From Bacteroidota bacterium (GTDB lineage Bacteria; Bacteroidota; Bacteroidia; B-17B0; Aurantibacillaceae), in the NCBI GenBank assembly GCA_016711805.1, contig JADJSH010000001.1, positions 62,001-126,000 on the forward strand: DNA of 64,000 nucleotides, written 5' to 3'. Position numbers and translations under genes: made by a program. Below, in pieces: positions 16,319 through 23,901 of this stretch (its first letter is position 1; the number at the start of each line of letters is the position of its first letter). The notes beneath the pieces are model-generated. The model saw only the letters and a program-made list of their open reading frames with translations, was not told the origin of the DNA and searched no databases.

Positions 16319-16669
16319 ATGATTATTGGAATTGTTATTATGATTGGCCTTTGGCTATCGATTATTGTATTTGCTATTTTATCACAATGGAAAGTATTTG
16401 AAAAAGCCGGTCAACCTGGTTGGGCATGCTTGATCCCTTTCTACAACATCATCATTCTTCTTAAAATTGCAAACAAACCTACATGGTGGCTTTTCATGTT
16501 TTTTATTCCTATTGCCAACATCGTTTTCTTAATTATGATGTTAAACCGTATTTCTTTGTCTTTCGGAAAAAGTTCTGGCTTTACTGTTGGTTTAATTTTC
16601 CTATCCATTATTTTTTGGGGAATTTTAGCTTTCGATAAATCAGAATACAAAATGTTACCTAACGAATAA
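16319..16669 (+). CDS. DUF5684-type small membrane protein
   Basis: The protein has 116 residues with three or four membrane segments (GIVIMIGLWLSIIVFAILSQ, WWLFMFFIPIANIVFLIMML, GFTVGLIFLSIIFWGILAF). The loop KVFEKAGQPGWACLIPFYN followed by I..L.IA.KPTWW is the hallmark of the DUF5684 / signal-peptidase-I-like small integral membrane family. That family has no catalytic residues and no established function. It has its own promoter and ends at an unusually long perfect hairpin, so it is monocistronic. Confidence 0.8.
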   Translation: MIIGIVIMIGLWLSIIVFAILSQWKVFEKAGQPGWACLIPFYNIIILLKIANKPTWWLFMFFIPIANIVFLIMMLNRISLSFGKSSGFTVGLIFLSIIFWGILAFDKSEYKMLPNE

Positions 16670-16677
16670 TATGATTT

Positions 16678-16732
16678 TCATGAAATAAAAAAGTCCCAAT
16701 TACTTTGTAATTGGGACTTTTTTATTTCATGA
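16678..16732. terminator. Bidirectional terminator with 26-bp perfect stem
   Basis: The arms 16678-16703 and 16707-16732 are perfectly complementary over 26 bp around a 3-base loop, with core AAGTCCCAATTAC flanked by A and T runs on each side. It serves the plus-strand DUF5684 gene and the convergent minus-strand lipoprotein gene. Confidence 0.9.
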
Positions 16733-16741
16733 TTTTTTCGA

Positions 16742-17248
16742 TTAATGCTTTGTAGCATCTATCTCAAATTTCCACTCGTTTTTAAAAGCTGTTTGAGCAT
16801 CTTCAATTACTTTCGATACTTTTTCGCTTTCGCTATTTAATTTATCTGATAATTCTTCTACTTTAGTTACATCTGCTTCTGTAACAGCTGCCGAATCTTT
16901 AGTCATAATCTCCACCATTTGCTTACTTTCATTATCTGCTAAAGCATTTAATGTTTTTACAAAATTAACGGCTGCATCTAAAAATTCTCTCTTCTCTGCA
17001 AAAGGAGCTAGTTTATTAATTTCATCTAAACCTGTTTTTGATTTGGCTGAATATGTTTTTAAAGTCAGTACTAGTGAATCCATATTATGACCATCTGTTT
17101 GATCAAAAAAATCATTTTGAGCCAAAGTAACATTGTTTACAATAGTCATAATATTGTCGTTATAAGCCACAGCATCTTTAGCCGTTGGTCCGCACGATAC
17201 AAAAGCTAACATCACTAATGCACTAATTGATAAGGTAATTTTTTTCAT
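16742..17248 (-). CDS. Lipoprotein of unknown function, helical
   Basis: This 168-residue protein has a classical lipoprotein signal (MKKITLSISALVMLAFVSCG, lipobox cysteine at 19). The mature part is almost entirely predicted helix, with charged heptad-like stretches (DLVKVEEL-type segments such as TKVEELSDKLNSESEKVSKV). It is rich in Asp, Lys and Ala and has no cysteine or metal motif. The opening PTAKDAVAYNDNIM resembles bacterial surface lipoproteins of the LIC11966 type, but I hold that only as a possibility. It lies between two strong hairpins and is transcribed alone. Its composition suggests a structural or stress-related envelope protein. Confidence 0.7.
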   Translation of the reverse strand: MKKITLSISALVMLAFVSCGPTAKDAVAYNDNIMTIVNNVTLAQNDFFDQTDGHNMDSLVLTLKTYSAKSKTGLDEINKLAPFAEKREFLDAAVNFVKTLNALADNESKQMVEIMTKDSAAVTEADVTKVEELSDKLNSESEKVSKVIEDAQTAFKNEWKFEIDATKH

Positions 17249-17286
17249 ATATTTTAATTATAGGTTTTAGTTTAAATTATTAATAA

Positions 17287-17320
17287 AAAAAGTCCTATTC
17301 GTAAACGGATAGGACTTTTT
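17287..17320 (-). terminator. Terminator of ahcY
   Basis: A 15-bp stem (17287-17301 with 17306-17320, one G-T pair) with a 4-base loop and a T tract follows the ahcY stop on the minus strand. The GTCCTAT core differs from the neighbouring hairpin at 16678, so this is an independent terminator. Confidence 0.85.
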
Positions 17321-17336
17321 ATGATTAGATTAAATA

Positions 17337-18656
17337 CTAGTATCTGTAAGCGTCTCCTTTGAAAGGACCTTCTACTTTAACACCAATATAATCTGCTTGA
17401 TCTTTATTTAATGTATCTAATTCAACACCAATTTTACCTAAGTGTAAACGAGCTACTTTCTCATCTAAAATTTTTGGTAACACGTATACTTTTTTCTCAT
17501 AAGCAGCAGTGTTTGTCCATAATTCTAATTGAGCTAATGTTTGGTTTGTAAATGAGTTACTCATTACAAAACTTGGGTGACCTGTAGCACAACCTAAGTT
17601 AACTAAACGGCCTTCAGCTAAAACAATAATGTTTCTTCCGTTGATTGTGTATTGATCTACTTGTGGTTTGATAGTATCTTTAGAAGAACCATAAGTTTTG
17701 TTTAACCAAGCCATATCAATCTCTGTATCAAAGTGACCAATATTACAAACGATAGCACCATGTTTCATTGATTCGAAATGACGACCAACAATAATGTCTT
17801 TATTACCAGTAGTTGTTACTAAGATATCTGCAATTTTAGCAGCGTTATCCATTTTCATTACTTGGTAACCATCCATTGCAGCTTGTAAAGCACAAATAGG
17901 GTCAATTTCAGTAACAATTACACGAACACCTTGAGAAGATAATGATTGAGCTGAACCTTTTCCTACATCACCGTAACCAGCAACAACAGCAATTTTACCT
18001 GCCATCATAACATCAGTTGCACGACGAATCGCATCAACTAATGATTCACGACAACCGTATTTGTTATCAAATTTAGATTTAGTAACTGAATCGTTTACGT
18101 TAATAGCCGGTAACAATAAAGTACCATTTTTCATACGCTCATGTAAACGGTGAACACCTGTAGTAGTTTCTTCAGATAAACCTTTGATAGCATTTGCTAA
18201 CTCAGGGTAAACATCGAATACTAAGTTTGTTAAATCACCACCATCATCTAAAATCATATTTAAAGGCTTGCGATCTTCGCCAAACCATAAAGTTTGCTCA
18301 ATACACCAGTCAAACTCTTCTGCAGTCATCCCTTTCCAAGCATAAACTTGAATACCAGCTGCTGCAATAGCTGCCGCTGCATGATCTTGAGTTGAGAAAA
18401 TATTACAAGAACTCCAAGTAACCTCTGCACCTAAAGCTGTTAATGTTTCAATTAATACAGCAGTTTGAATAGTCATATGTAAACAACCTGCAATACGAGC
18501 ACCAGCCAAAGGCTTAGAAGCACCATATTCAGCACGAAGTGCCATTAATCCTGGCATTTCTTCTTCTGCTAATTTAATTTCTTTACGACCCCATTCTGCT
18601 AATGAGATGTCTTTTACTTTGTACGCTAAGTACTTTCCTGTTGCTACTGCTGACAT
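17337..18656 (-). CDS. ahcY: Adenosylhomocysteinase
   Basis: This enzyme hydrolyses S-adenosylhomocysteine to homocysteine and adenosine, keeping methyltransferases running. It is cytosolic, tetrameric and NAD-dependent. The 439-residue length fits the family. Visible signatures are CLHMTIQTAVLIETL, SCNIFSTQDHAAAA, the substrate-domain aspartates in LDDGGDL, the NAD-binding motif VVAGYGDVGKGSA and the C-terminal helix ending KVEGPFKGDAYRY, which reaches into the neighbouring subunit's cofactor site. Codon use looks strongly biased and even, as in a highly expressed gene. It has a consensus promoter, its own terminator and no co-transcribed partner. I looked for an SAH riboswitch in the leader and saw none. 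Confidence 0.97.
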   Translation of the reverse strand: MSAVATGKYLAYKVKDISLAEWGRKEIKLAEEEMPGLMALRAEYGASKPLAGARIAGCLHMTIQTAVLIETLTALGAEVTWSSCNIFSTQDHAAAAIAAAGIQVYAWKGMTAEEFDWCIEQTLWFGEDRKPLNMILDDGGDLTNLVFDVYPELANAIKGLSEETTTGVHRLHERMKNGTLLLPAINVNDSVTKSKFDNKYGCRESLVDAIRRATDVMMAGKIAVVAGYGDVGKGSAQSLSSQGVRVIVTEIDPICALQAAMDGYQVMKMDNAAKIADILVTTTGNKDIIVGRHFESMKHGAIVCNIGHFDTEIDMAWLNKTYGSSKDTIKPQVDQYTINGRNIIVLAEGRLVNLGCATGHPSFVMSNSFTNQTLAQLELWTNTAAYEKKVYVLPKILDEKVARLHLGKIGVELDTLNKDQADYIGVKVEGPFKGDAYRY

Positions 18657-18697
18657 GTTTATTTTATTGATTTAAAAGTTTATTTTTTGTAATTATG

Positions 18698-18727
18698 CAA
18701 AGATAAGACATAAGTTTGTAACAACAA
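18698..18727 (-). promoter_or_regulatory. ahcY promoter (TTG-N19-TATCTTTG)
   Basis: On the minus strand TATCTTTG (18705-18698) is a perfect -7 box and a TTG lies exactly 19 bases upstream (18727-18725). A second TTG lies 16 bases upstream. The box ends 41 bases before the ahcY ATG, giving an ordinary leader of about 35 bases. Confidence 0.75.
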
Positions 18728-18756
18728 ACAGCCAATTTAGTTTAATTAATAAAGCA

Positions 18757-19344
18757 TTGATAGAGGTTTTTAACATAAAAGAAGGTGTTTTTTTGGGGAT
18801 ATTAAACCTCAATGAATATGCTCATTCCTTTGATTTAACCGCCAAAAGAGACATCGAAACACAAGGAAAAAACTACCTTATCAATTACTTATTAGGCCGC
18901 GAGGCCACTATAGGCTATGATGAGAAAGGCAAGCCCTTTTTAACAAATGAGAGTAAACATATCTCAATTTCACATTCTCATGATAAATTAGCCATTATTG
19001 TGAATGAAAAAGAGGCTACAGGTATTGATATTGAATTGATAAGAGATAAAGTACTTAAAATCAAACATAAATTTCTTTCACAATCCGAATTAGCAGATTC
19101 TAATGATAACATTGAAAAATTACTGATTTATTGGGCCGGTAAGGAAACTTTATATAAGATTTACGGCTTAAAAGAAGTTGATTTTATTGAACATTTGTTT
19201 GTAAAACCATTTACAAAACATAAATTAGGGACAATTATAGGAGAGATTAAGTTACCAAATTTCACAGAGTCCTTTGATTTGAATTATCAAATTTTAGAGG
19301 ATTATGTTTTGGTTTACGCTTTAAATAAGATAAACGCTTGCTAG
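18757..19344 (+). CDS. 4'-phosphopantetheinyl transferase superfamily protein
   Basis: This protein transfers the phosphopantetheine arm of CoA to a carrier-protein serine. Its 195 residues contain the family motifs in order: HISISHSHDKLAIIV, the metal-binding GIDIE (ATGIDIELIRDK) and WAGKETLYK, where W..KE.l.K is the Sfp/AcpT signature. The size is between AcpS and Sfp types, as common in Bacteroidota. The only start in frame with the conserved N-terminal region is a TTG at 18757. It opens a five-gene operon with consecutive overlaps or near-contacts. No polyketide or peptide synthetase is in the window, so the target carrier may be the fatty-acid ACP. Confidence 0.88.
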   Translation: MIEVFNIKEGVFLGILNLNEYAHSFDLTAKRDIETQGKNYLINYLLGREATIGYDEKGKPFLTNESKHISISHSHDKLAIIVNEKEATGIDIELIRDKVLKIKHKFLSQSELADSNDNIEKLLIYWAGKETLYKIYGLKEVDFIEHLFVKPFTKHKLGTIIGEIKLPNFTESFDLNYQILEDYVLVYALNKINAC

Positions 19345-20024
19345 AAAAACAAACACATACTCAACTCATTATTTTAATTGATCCGGATAAATACAATCCC
19401 GAATTAATTAAAATAGCTAATAAAAGTAAAGTGTCTTATATTTTTGTAGGAGGTAGCGTTTTAAAGAAAAATACTTTCGAGAAAACGATTAAATCTATTA
19501 AATCTATTACCGAGATACCAGTTGTTATTTTTCCTGGAGATGAGACACAAGTATCTAAACATGCTGACGGTATTTTAATGTTATCTCTTTTATCGGGCAG
19601 AAATGCTGAATATTTAATCGGTAAACATGTAAAAGCGGCTTCTAAAATTAAAGCATCAAAATTAACGGTTATTCCCACAGGTTACATTTTAATTGATGGC
19701 GCCAATACTTCTACAACTCAAAAAATAACTAAAACTAAACCCTTATCTAGCAAAAAAGAAATTATAGAAACCGCCATTGCAGGTGATTTATTAGGCAAGA
19801 AACTGATTTATTTAGAAGCTGGAAGTGGCGCTAAAAAAACACTAGCGTCTTCCATTATCAAAGAAGTTAAAAAAAATATCAGTATTCCATTAATTGTGGG
19901 AGGCGGTATTGATAGTGTTTTAAAAGTAAAAACCATTTTGCAAACTAATCCTGATTATTTAGTGATTGGCAATGCCCTTGAAAAACGTCCTGAATTATTA
20001 ATAGACATAAATAAGTTATTTTAA
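19338..20024 (+). CDS. Geranylgeranylglyceryl/heptaprenylglyceryl phosphate synthase (GGGPS group II / PcrB family)
   Basis: This TIM-barrel prenyltransferase joins a polyprenyl diphosphate to sn-glycerol 1-phosphate. Characteristic segments are LIILIDPDKYN, IFVGGSVLKK, VVIFPGDETQVS, IPTGYILIDGANTSTT, IYLEAGSGAKK and the phosphate-binding LIVGGGIDSVLK with VIGNALEK. The 228-residue length and sequence type fit group II, the one found in Bacteroidota and some archaea. The start is a TTG that overlaps the PPTase gene by seven bases; no ATG lies near the conserved N terminus. Bacteroidota homologues have been shown to make archaeal-type ether-lipid precursors in vitro, but the role in the cell is unsettled. 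Confidence 0.9.
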   Translation: MLEKQTHTQLIILIDPDKYNPELIKIANKSKVSYIFVGGSVLKKNTFEKTIKSIKSITEIPVVIFPGDETQVSKHADGILMLSLLSGRNAEYLIGKHVKAASKIKASKLTVIPTGYILIDGANTSTTQKITKTKPLSSKKEIIETAIAGDLLGKKLIYLEAGSGAKKTLASSIIKEVKKNISIPLIVGGGIDSVLKVKTILQTNPDYLVIGNALEKRPELLIDINKLF

Positions 20025-20656
20025 TGAAGTTAGTAGTGATTACACAATCGCAAAAAAGCGACACCGAAATTCTAGCCATCATTCAAATGTTTGAAGCTGG
20101 ATTAGAAACTTTACATGTACGTAAAAACAGATTTTCGACAAAAGAGTTAGATGATTATATTAAAGAAATACCTGCTCACTTCCATAACCGTATTATTATT
20201 CACTCTCATCACAAATTAGCTCTTAAATATGACTTAAAGGGCTTTCATTTCACCTCTACTCATATAAAACATAACATTAAATTATGGTGGAATACAAAAA
20301 TGATTTACCTAAGAAAGCCTCATTTGGTGAAGTCTATTTCTTACAAACGAATTGCCGAACTATATCAAGAACAAAAAGTAAAAACAGATTATTGCTTTCT
20401 TGGAACCATGTTCCATAATATTTCAGGAGAATTGTATAGTGGATTTTATCCAGAAACAGTAACAGCTGCCATTGAAAAATCAGGTAAAAAAATATATGCC
20501 AGAGGTGGTGTAAATGAAAAAAGTGCTGAGTTAGCATATAAATTAGGCTTTCATGGCATTGCTCTTTATGGCCATTTATGGAAAAGTACTTCTCCTTTCG
20601 AGAAATATATTGCCTTTGTGAGGTATTGTAAAGAAAAAAATATCCCCATCGAATAA
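20024..20656 (+). CDS. Thiamine phosphate synthase-like protein (TenI/ThiE family)
   Basis: This is a 210-residue TIM-barrel protein of the ThiE/TenI family. The barrel start is MKLVVITQ, and the pyrophosphate-binding segment is ETLHVRKNRFSTKELDDYI, where ThiE normally has the fuller LR.K..s..e. The histidine strand IIIHSHHKLALKYDLKGFHFT matches the family's IN-D.....a.aDGvHlg region but lacks ThiE's invariant acidic pair. The C terminus has IYARGGVNEKSAELAYKLGFHGIALYGHLW, the ggI....i....gadGvAv strand. I favour TenI (thiazole tautomerase-like) or a diverged ThiE. It overlaps the GGGPS gene by one base and PnuC by one base. Confidence 0.75.
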   Translation: MKLVVITQSQKSDTEILAIIQMFEAGLETLHVRKNRFSTKELDDYIKEIPAHFHNRIIIHSHHKLALKYDLKGFHFTSTHIKHNIKLWWNTKMIYLRKPHLVKSISYKRIAELYQEQKVKTDYCFLGTMFHNISGELYSGFYPETVTAAIEKSGKKIYARGGVNEKSAELAYKLGFHGIALYGHLWKSTSPFEKYIAFVRYCKEKNIPIE

Positions 20657-21207
20657 TGGCATTTTGGGATTGGATAGCTTTATTAACAGGAATTGCCGGT
20701 GTTTTATTAACTATCTTTCAAAGCATTTGGTGCTGGCCAATGGCGCTTATATCAGTAGTTATTTCGGGCACAGCCTTTTACAATCAACGTTTATTTGGAG
20801 ATTTCGGTTTACAAATTTTTTATTTCATTAGCGGAATATATGGTTGGCTGTATTGGAATAAAAAGAAGGGTAAAGTATTTACAGTAACCAAAATGCCCTC
20901 AAAACATTATGCTCCAATAATATTATCAATCATTATACAAGCCATCGTTTATTATTACCTTTTACATTATTTTAAGTCCGACCAAATTTTAATGGATGCC
21001 ATATTGACTTCGTGCAGTTTTACTTGTACATTTATGATGGCTAAAAAGTGGGTTGAAAATTGGATGCTGTGGATTATTATTGATGCAGCTTATGTTTTTT
21101 TATACATCATCAAAGATTTACCTACTTATGCCCTGCTCTATGGATTTTTTAGTTTAATGGCCTATTATGGATTTTACTCATGGAAAAAGCAACTGATCAA
21201 AGAATAA
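20656..21207 (+). CDS. pnuC: PnuC-family vitamin transporter (nicotinamide riboside or thiamine)
   Basis: The 183-residue protein has about seven membrane segments and the PnuC family motifs WCWPMALISVVISGTAFY, FGDFGLQIFYFISGIYGWLYW and the C-terminal half with MLWIIIDAAYVFLYIIKDL. PnuC carriers move a vitamin by facilitated diffusion and rely on phosphorylation inside the cell to trap it. The next gene encodes a NadR-type nucleoside kinase and overlaps this one by 28 bases, which argues for nicotinamide riboside. The gene before it is ThiE/TenI-like, and PnuT relatives in Bacteroidota carry thiamine, so thiamine cannot be excluded. Confidence 0.9.
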   Translation: MAFWDWIALLTGIAGVLLTIFQSIWCWPMALISVVISGTAFYNQRLFGDFGLQIFYFISGIYGWLYWNKKKGKVFTVTKMPSKHYAPIILSIIIQAIVYYYLLHYFKSDQILMDAILTSCSFTCTFMMAKKWVENWMLWIIIDAAYVFLYIIKDLPTYALLYGFFSLMAYYGFYSWKKQLIKE

Positions 21208-21722
21208 AAAGGATAGTAATTGTTGGTCCTGAAAGTACAGGTAAAACTGTTTTATGCGAACAACTAGCAAAGCACTATAATACAGTGTTTGTTCCAGAGT
21301 ATGCCAGAACCTATTTTGAAGAACACGACATTGATAATTACAATACTTCTGATTTAGAAATCATAGCAAAAAAACAATTAGAGTTAGAAAAAGAATACTT
21401 GCCAAAAGCTAAGCGTTTTTTATTCTGCGACACATCCTTAATCACCATCAAAATTTGGAGTACCCATAAATTCAACAAAGTACCGGATTTTATAAGTAAG
21501 TCGATTAAGGATAATGATTATGACTTAACCTTAATAACCAATAATGATGTGCCTTGGATTGCCGATCCACAAAGAAGAAATGAAGATTTAAGAGAACATT
21601 TATTCAAATGGAATAAACATGAACTTCAAAAATTAGATGTTGATTATAAAATCATTAAAGGCATTGGAGAAGAGCGTTTAAAAAATACAATTCAATTAAT
21701 TGAAGAAGCTTTTAAAGCTTAA
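21180..21722 (+). CDS. NadR-like nicotinamide riboside kinase (P-loop ATPase)
   Basis: The 180-residue protein has a Walker A motif VIVGPESTGKT near the start, the typical EYARTYFEE helix, a Walker B-like strand FLFCDTSLITIKIW and a lid segment DVPWIADPQRRNEDLREHLF with the conserved arginines. These are the features of the ribosylnicotinamide kinase domain of NadR; the adenylyltransferase and repressor domains of NadR are absent. Together with the overlapping PnuC gene it should capture nicotinamide riboside as NMN. It ends with a four-base overlap against the convergent hydrolase gene. Confidence 0.88.
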   Translation: MEKATDQRIKRIVIVGPESTGKTVLCEQLAKHYNTVFVPEYARTYFEEHDIDNYNTSDLEIIAKKQLELEKEYLPKAKRFLFCDTSLITIKIWSTHKFNKVPDFISKSIKDNDYDLTLITNNDVPWIADPQRRNEDLREHLFKWNKHELQKLDVDYKIIKGIGEERLKNTIQLIEEAFKA

Positions 21723-22486
21723 ACAATAAATTCCATCACACAATTAAAAAAAGCTTCTGGCTGTTCGGCATGAACCCAATGCCCGCTATTAGCAATTGTC
21801 TTTAACTGATAATCAGAAAATCGGTCAGCTATATCTTGTTCATCTGCATCGGAAATATAATTTGATTTCTCGCCTCTTATAAACAATGTCGCTGTATCAC
21901 TTTTAAAATCAGGAACTCTCACACCAATGTTATTATATTCTGCAGTAATTACTTTTAAATTAAAACGCCAAGCCATTTGCTTTGTTTCATCTTCGCGCCA
22001 ATAAATATTTTTTAACAAAAACTGCTTGGTTCCAAAATCTGAAATATATTGTCCTAAAATATTTTCAGCTTCTTTGCGTGTATTTATCTCTGTAAAATCT
22101 ACAGCATTTAATGCTTTTAAAACAGAATCGTGATGAGGCTCATAAGCTCTTGGAGCAATGTCGGCTACTATTATTTTTTGTACTACTTGTGAATACATCT
22201 GTTCAAAGAACATTACAGTTTTTCCTCCCATACTATGTCCTAAAAGAATCACATTTTCTAATTGATGTGTTTCAATAAATTCTTTTAAATCCATTGCCAT
22301 CACATGGTAATCCCATGCATTATCATGATGTGATAATCCATGATTACGCTGATCGACCGTAAAAACTCTGAATCCATTTTCTCCAAACCGTTTGGCTAAT
22401 GTATTCCAATTATCGCTTTGCCCAAATAAACCATGTAATATAATTAGTGGCTGCCCTGTTCCAAATTCTCTGTATGCTAGTTTCAT
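21719..22486 (-). CDS. Alpha/beta-fold hydrolase (YbfF-like esterase)
   Basis: This is a 255-residue single-domain hydrolase. The fold's landmarks are the oxyanion strand PLIILHGLFGQSDNW, the elbow LLGHSMGGKTVMF with the nucleophile serine, an acid position in the TLFIRGEKSNYI region and the histidine in IANSGHWVHAEQP. The opening AYREFGTGQPL and the VDQRNHGLS motif are close to YbfF/abhydrolase-11 esterases, which act on short or medium acyl esters including acyl-CoA in vitro. I start at the ATG at 22486. A GTG five codons earlier lies inside a repeated spacer element and is unlikely. It probably follows cinA in one transcript, with the element between them. Confidence 0.88.
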   Translation of the reverse strand: MKLAYREFGTGQPLIILHGLFGQSDNWNTLAKRFGENGFRVFTVDQRNHGLSHHDNAWDYHVMAMDLKEFIETHQLENVILLGHSMGGKTVMFFEQMYSQVVQKIIVADIAPRAYEPHHDSVLKALNAVDFTEINTRKEAENILGQYISDFGTKQFLLKNIYWREDETKQMAWRFNLKVITAEYNNIGVRVPDFKSDTATLFIRGEKSNYISDADEQDIADRFSDYQLKTIANSGHWVHAEQPEAFFNCVMEFIV

Positions 22487-22490
22487 ATAC

Positions 22491-22524
22491 CTCACCCCCA
22501 ACCCCTCTCCTTCAAAGAGGGGAG
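22491..22524. repeat. Short CCTCACCCCCAACCCCTCTCC-type spacer repeat with hairpin
   Basis: The C-rich stretch CTCACCCCCAACCCCTCTCC runs into a 7-bp stem (22502-22508 with 22516-22522). I recall near-identical elements in the spacers of many Bacteroidota and cyanobacterial genomes. It abuts the hydrolase start codon and could affect read-through from cinA. Confidence 0.5.
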
Positions 22525-22536
22525 TATGGATTTATT

Positions 22537-23802
22537 TTAGTCTTCAATTTTTAAAATTAATTTGCGTAACATATTCATGGCTGTATTAGCTGTCATTTGA
22601 ATATTGCGTTGTCTATTATGTCCAAATACAAATTGTTTTGGAACAATTCTATCTCCATAAGCTACTGCTATCCAAGTAGTACCAACTGGTTTTTCGTCTG
22701 TTCCGCCACCTGGTCCAGCAATACCTGAAACTGCAATGGCCACATCTGCCTTAAAGGTATTTAATGTTTCTTTCGCCATTGCCATCACACACTCTTTACT
22801 GACAGCCCCATTCTTTTCAAAAATAGCATTACCAACTTTCAATAAATTGTGTTTAAACTCATTATGATAAGGAACAATACATCCATTGTAATAATTAGAA
22901 CTCCCAGCTACACTCGTAATTAAATGAGAAATATAACCACCCGTACAACTTTCTGCTAATCCTAATTTCAAACCTTTTTCCAATAATAACTGCCCTAATA
23001 TGTCTTCAATTTTAGGTTGAGCTTTGCCATATTCTTCGTAACCATAAATAAATTTCTCTATCAAAGGCTTCACCTTTTCTATTTGAGATTCTATTTTGTG
23101 ATGTAGTTTTAACTCATCAAATCCTTTACTACTTAATCTCAATCGAACCATTCCTGGTGAAGGTAAATAGGCTAATCCAATCTCTTTTTCAGTTAAACTA
23201 TCTTCCCAATCACTAATTAAATCAGCTAAATCACTTTCTCCAATCCCTTGCGTTAAAATAGTTTTATGAAAAATAAAAGGTAACTTAAATCTTCTTTTTA
23301 TTTCAGGAATCACATTATCAGTTACCATAGCCTGCATCTCGTAAGGCACCCCTGGCATAGAAACAAAAACAGTATTATTTTTTTCCATCCACATTCCTGG
23401 AGCTGTTCCATTTTTATTTCGAATCACCAAACAACCTTTAGGTACTTCGGCTTGCTTTCTATTAATTTCTGAAACTTCCTTATTTCGCTTCGAAAAAAAT
23501 CCTGTAACATCTTTTAACACAATTTCATCTGTCACTAATTCAGTTTCAAAGTACTCGCAAAAGGTAGATTTTGTAATATCATCCTTTGTTGGACCAAGTC
23601 CGCCAGTTATTAAAACAATATCTGCACGTTTACTTGCATCCTCAAACGCCTTTAAAATAGCCGTTTTTTCATCGGCCACAGAACTCATGTGCACAACACT
23701 TACGCCAATTAAATTAAGTTCTTGTGCCATCCAAACAGCATTTGTGTTGGTAATTTGACCAATTAATATTTCGTTACCTATTGTTAAAAGTTCTGCATTC
23801 AT
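22537..23802 (-). CDS. cinA: CinA family nicotinamide-nucleotide amidohydrolase
   Basis: The 421-residue protein has both CinA domains. The N-terminal molybdopterin-binding-like (COG1058) half shows AELLTIGNEILIGQ, LITGGLGPTKDDITK and FVSMPGVPYEMQAM. The C-terminal PncC half shows LGLAESCTGGYISHLITSVAGSS with the catalytic serine, and VAIAVSGIAGPGGGTDEKPVGTTWIA. PncC domains deamidate NMN, returning it to NAD synthesis, and full-length CinA proteins also have ADP-ribose pyrophosphatase activity in some species. That fits the PnuC and NadR-kinase genes next door on the other strand. The ATG start coincides with the conserved MNAELLTIG beginning. Confidence 0.95.
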   Translation of the reverse strand: MNAELLTIGNEILIGQITNTNAVWMAQELNLIGVSVVHMSSVADEKTAILKAFEDASKRADIVLITGGLGPTKDDITKSTFCEYFETELVTDEIVLKDVTGFFSKRNKEVSEINRKQAEVPKGCLVIRNKNGTAPGMWMEKNNTVFVSMPGVPYEMQAMVTDNVIPEIKRRFKLPFIFHKTILTQGIGESDLADLISDWEDSLTEKEIGLAYLPSPGMVRLRLSSKGFDELKLHHKIESQIEKVKPLIEKFIYGYEEYGKAQPKIEDILGQLLLEKGLKLGLAESCTGGYISHLITSVAGSSNYYNGCIVPYHNEFKHNLLKVGNAIFEKNGAVSKECVMAMAKETLNTFKADVAIAVSGIAGPGGGTDEKPVGTTWIAVAYGDRIVPKQFVFGHNRQRNIQMTANTAMNMLRKLILKIED

Positions 23803-23901
23803 AGTATATTTGGCAATATATTTGTAAAACCACTGTAAATTTAAATATTAAGAGATAGTTCTCTTTTAAAAGCGTAAATACTTATTAAAAAAATATCCAT
23901 T

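Noticed and set aside
18657..18756. SAH riboswitch upstream of ahcY
   Set aside because: The leader is about 35 bases and AT-rich; it cannot form the conserved pseudoknot of an SAH riboswitch.
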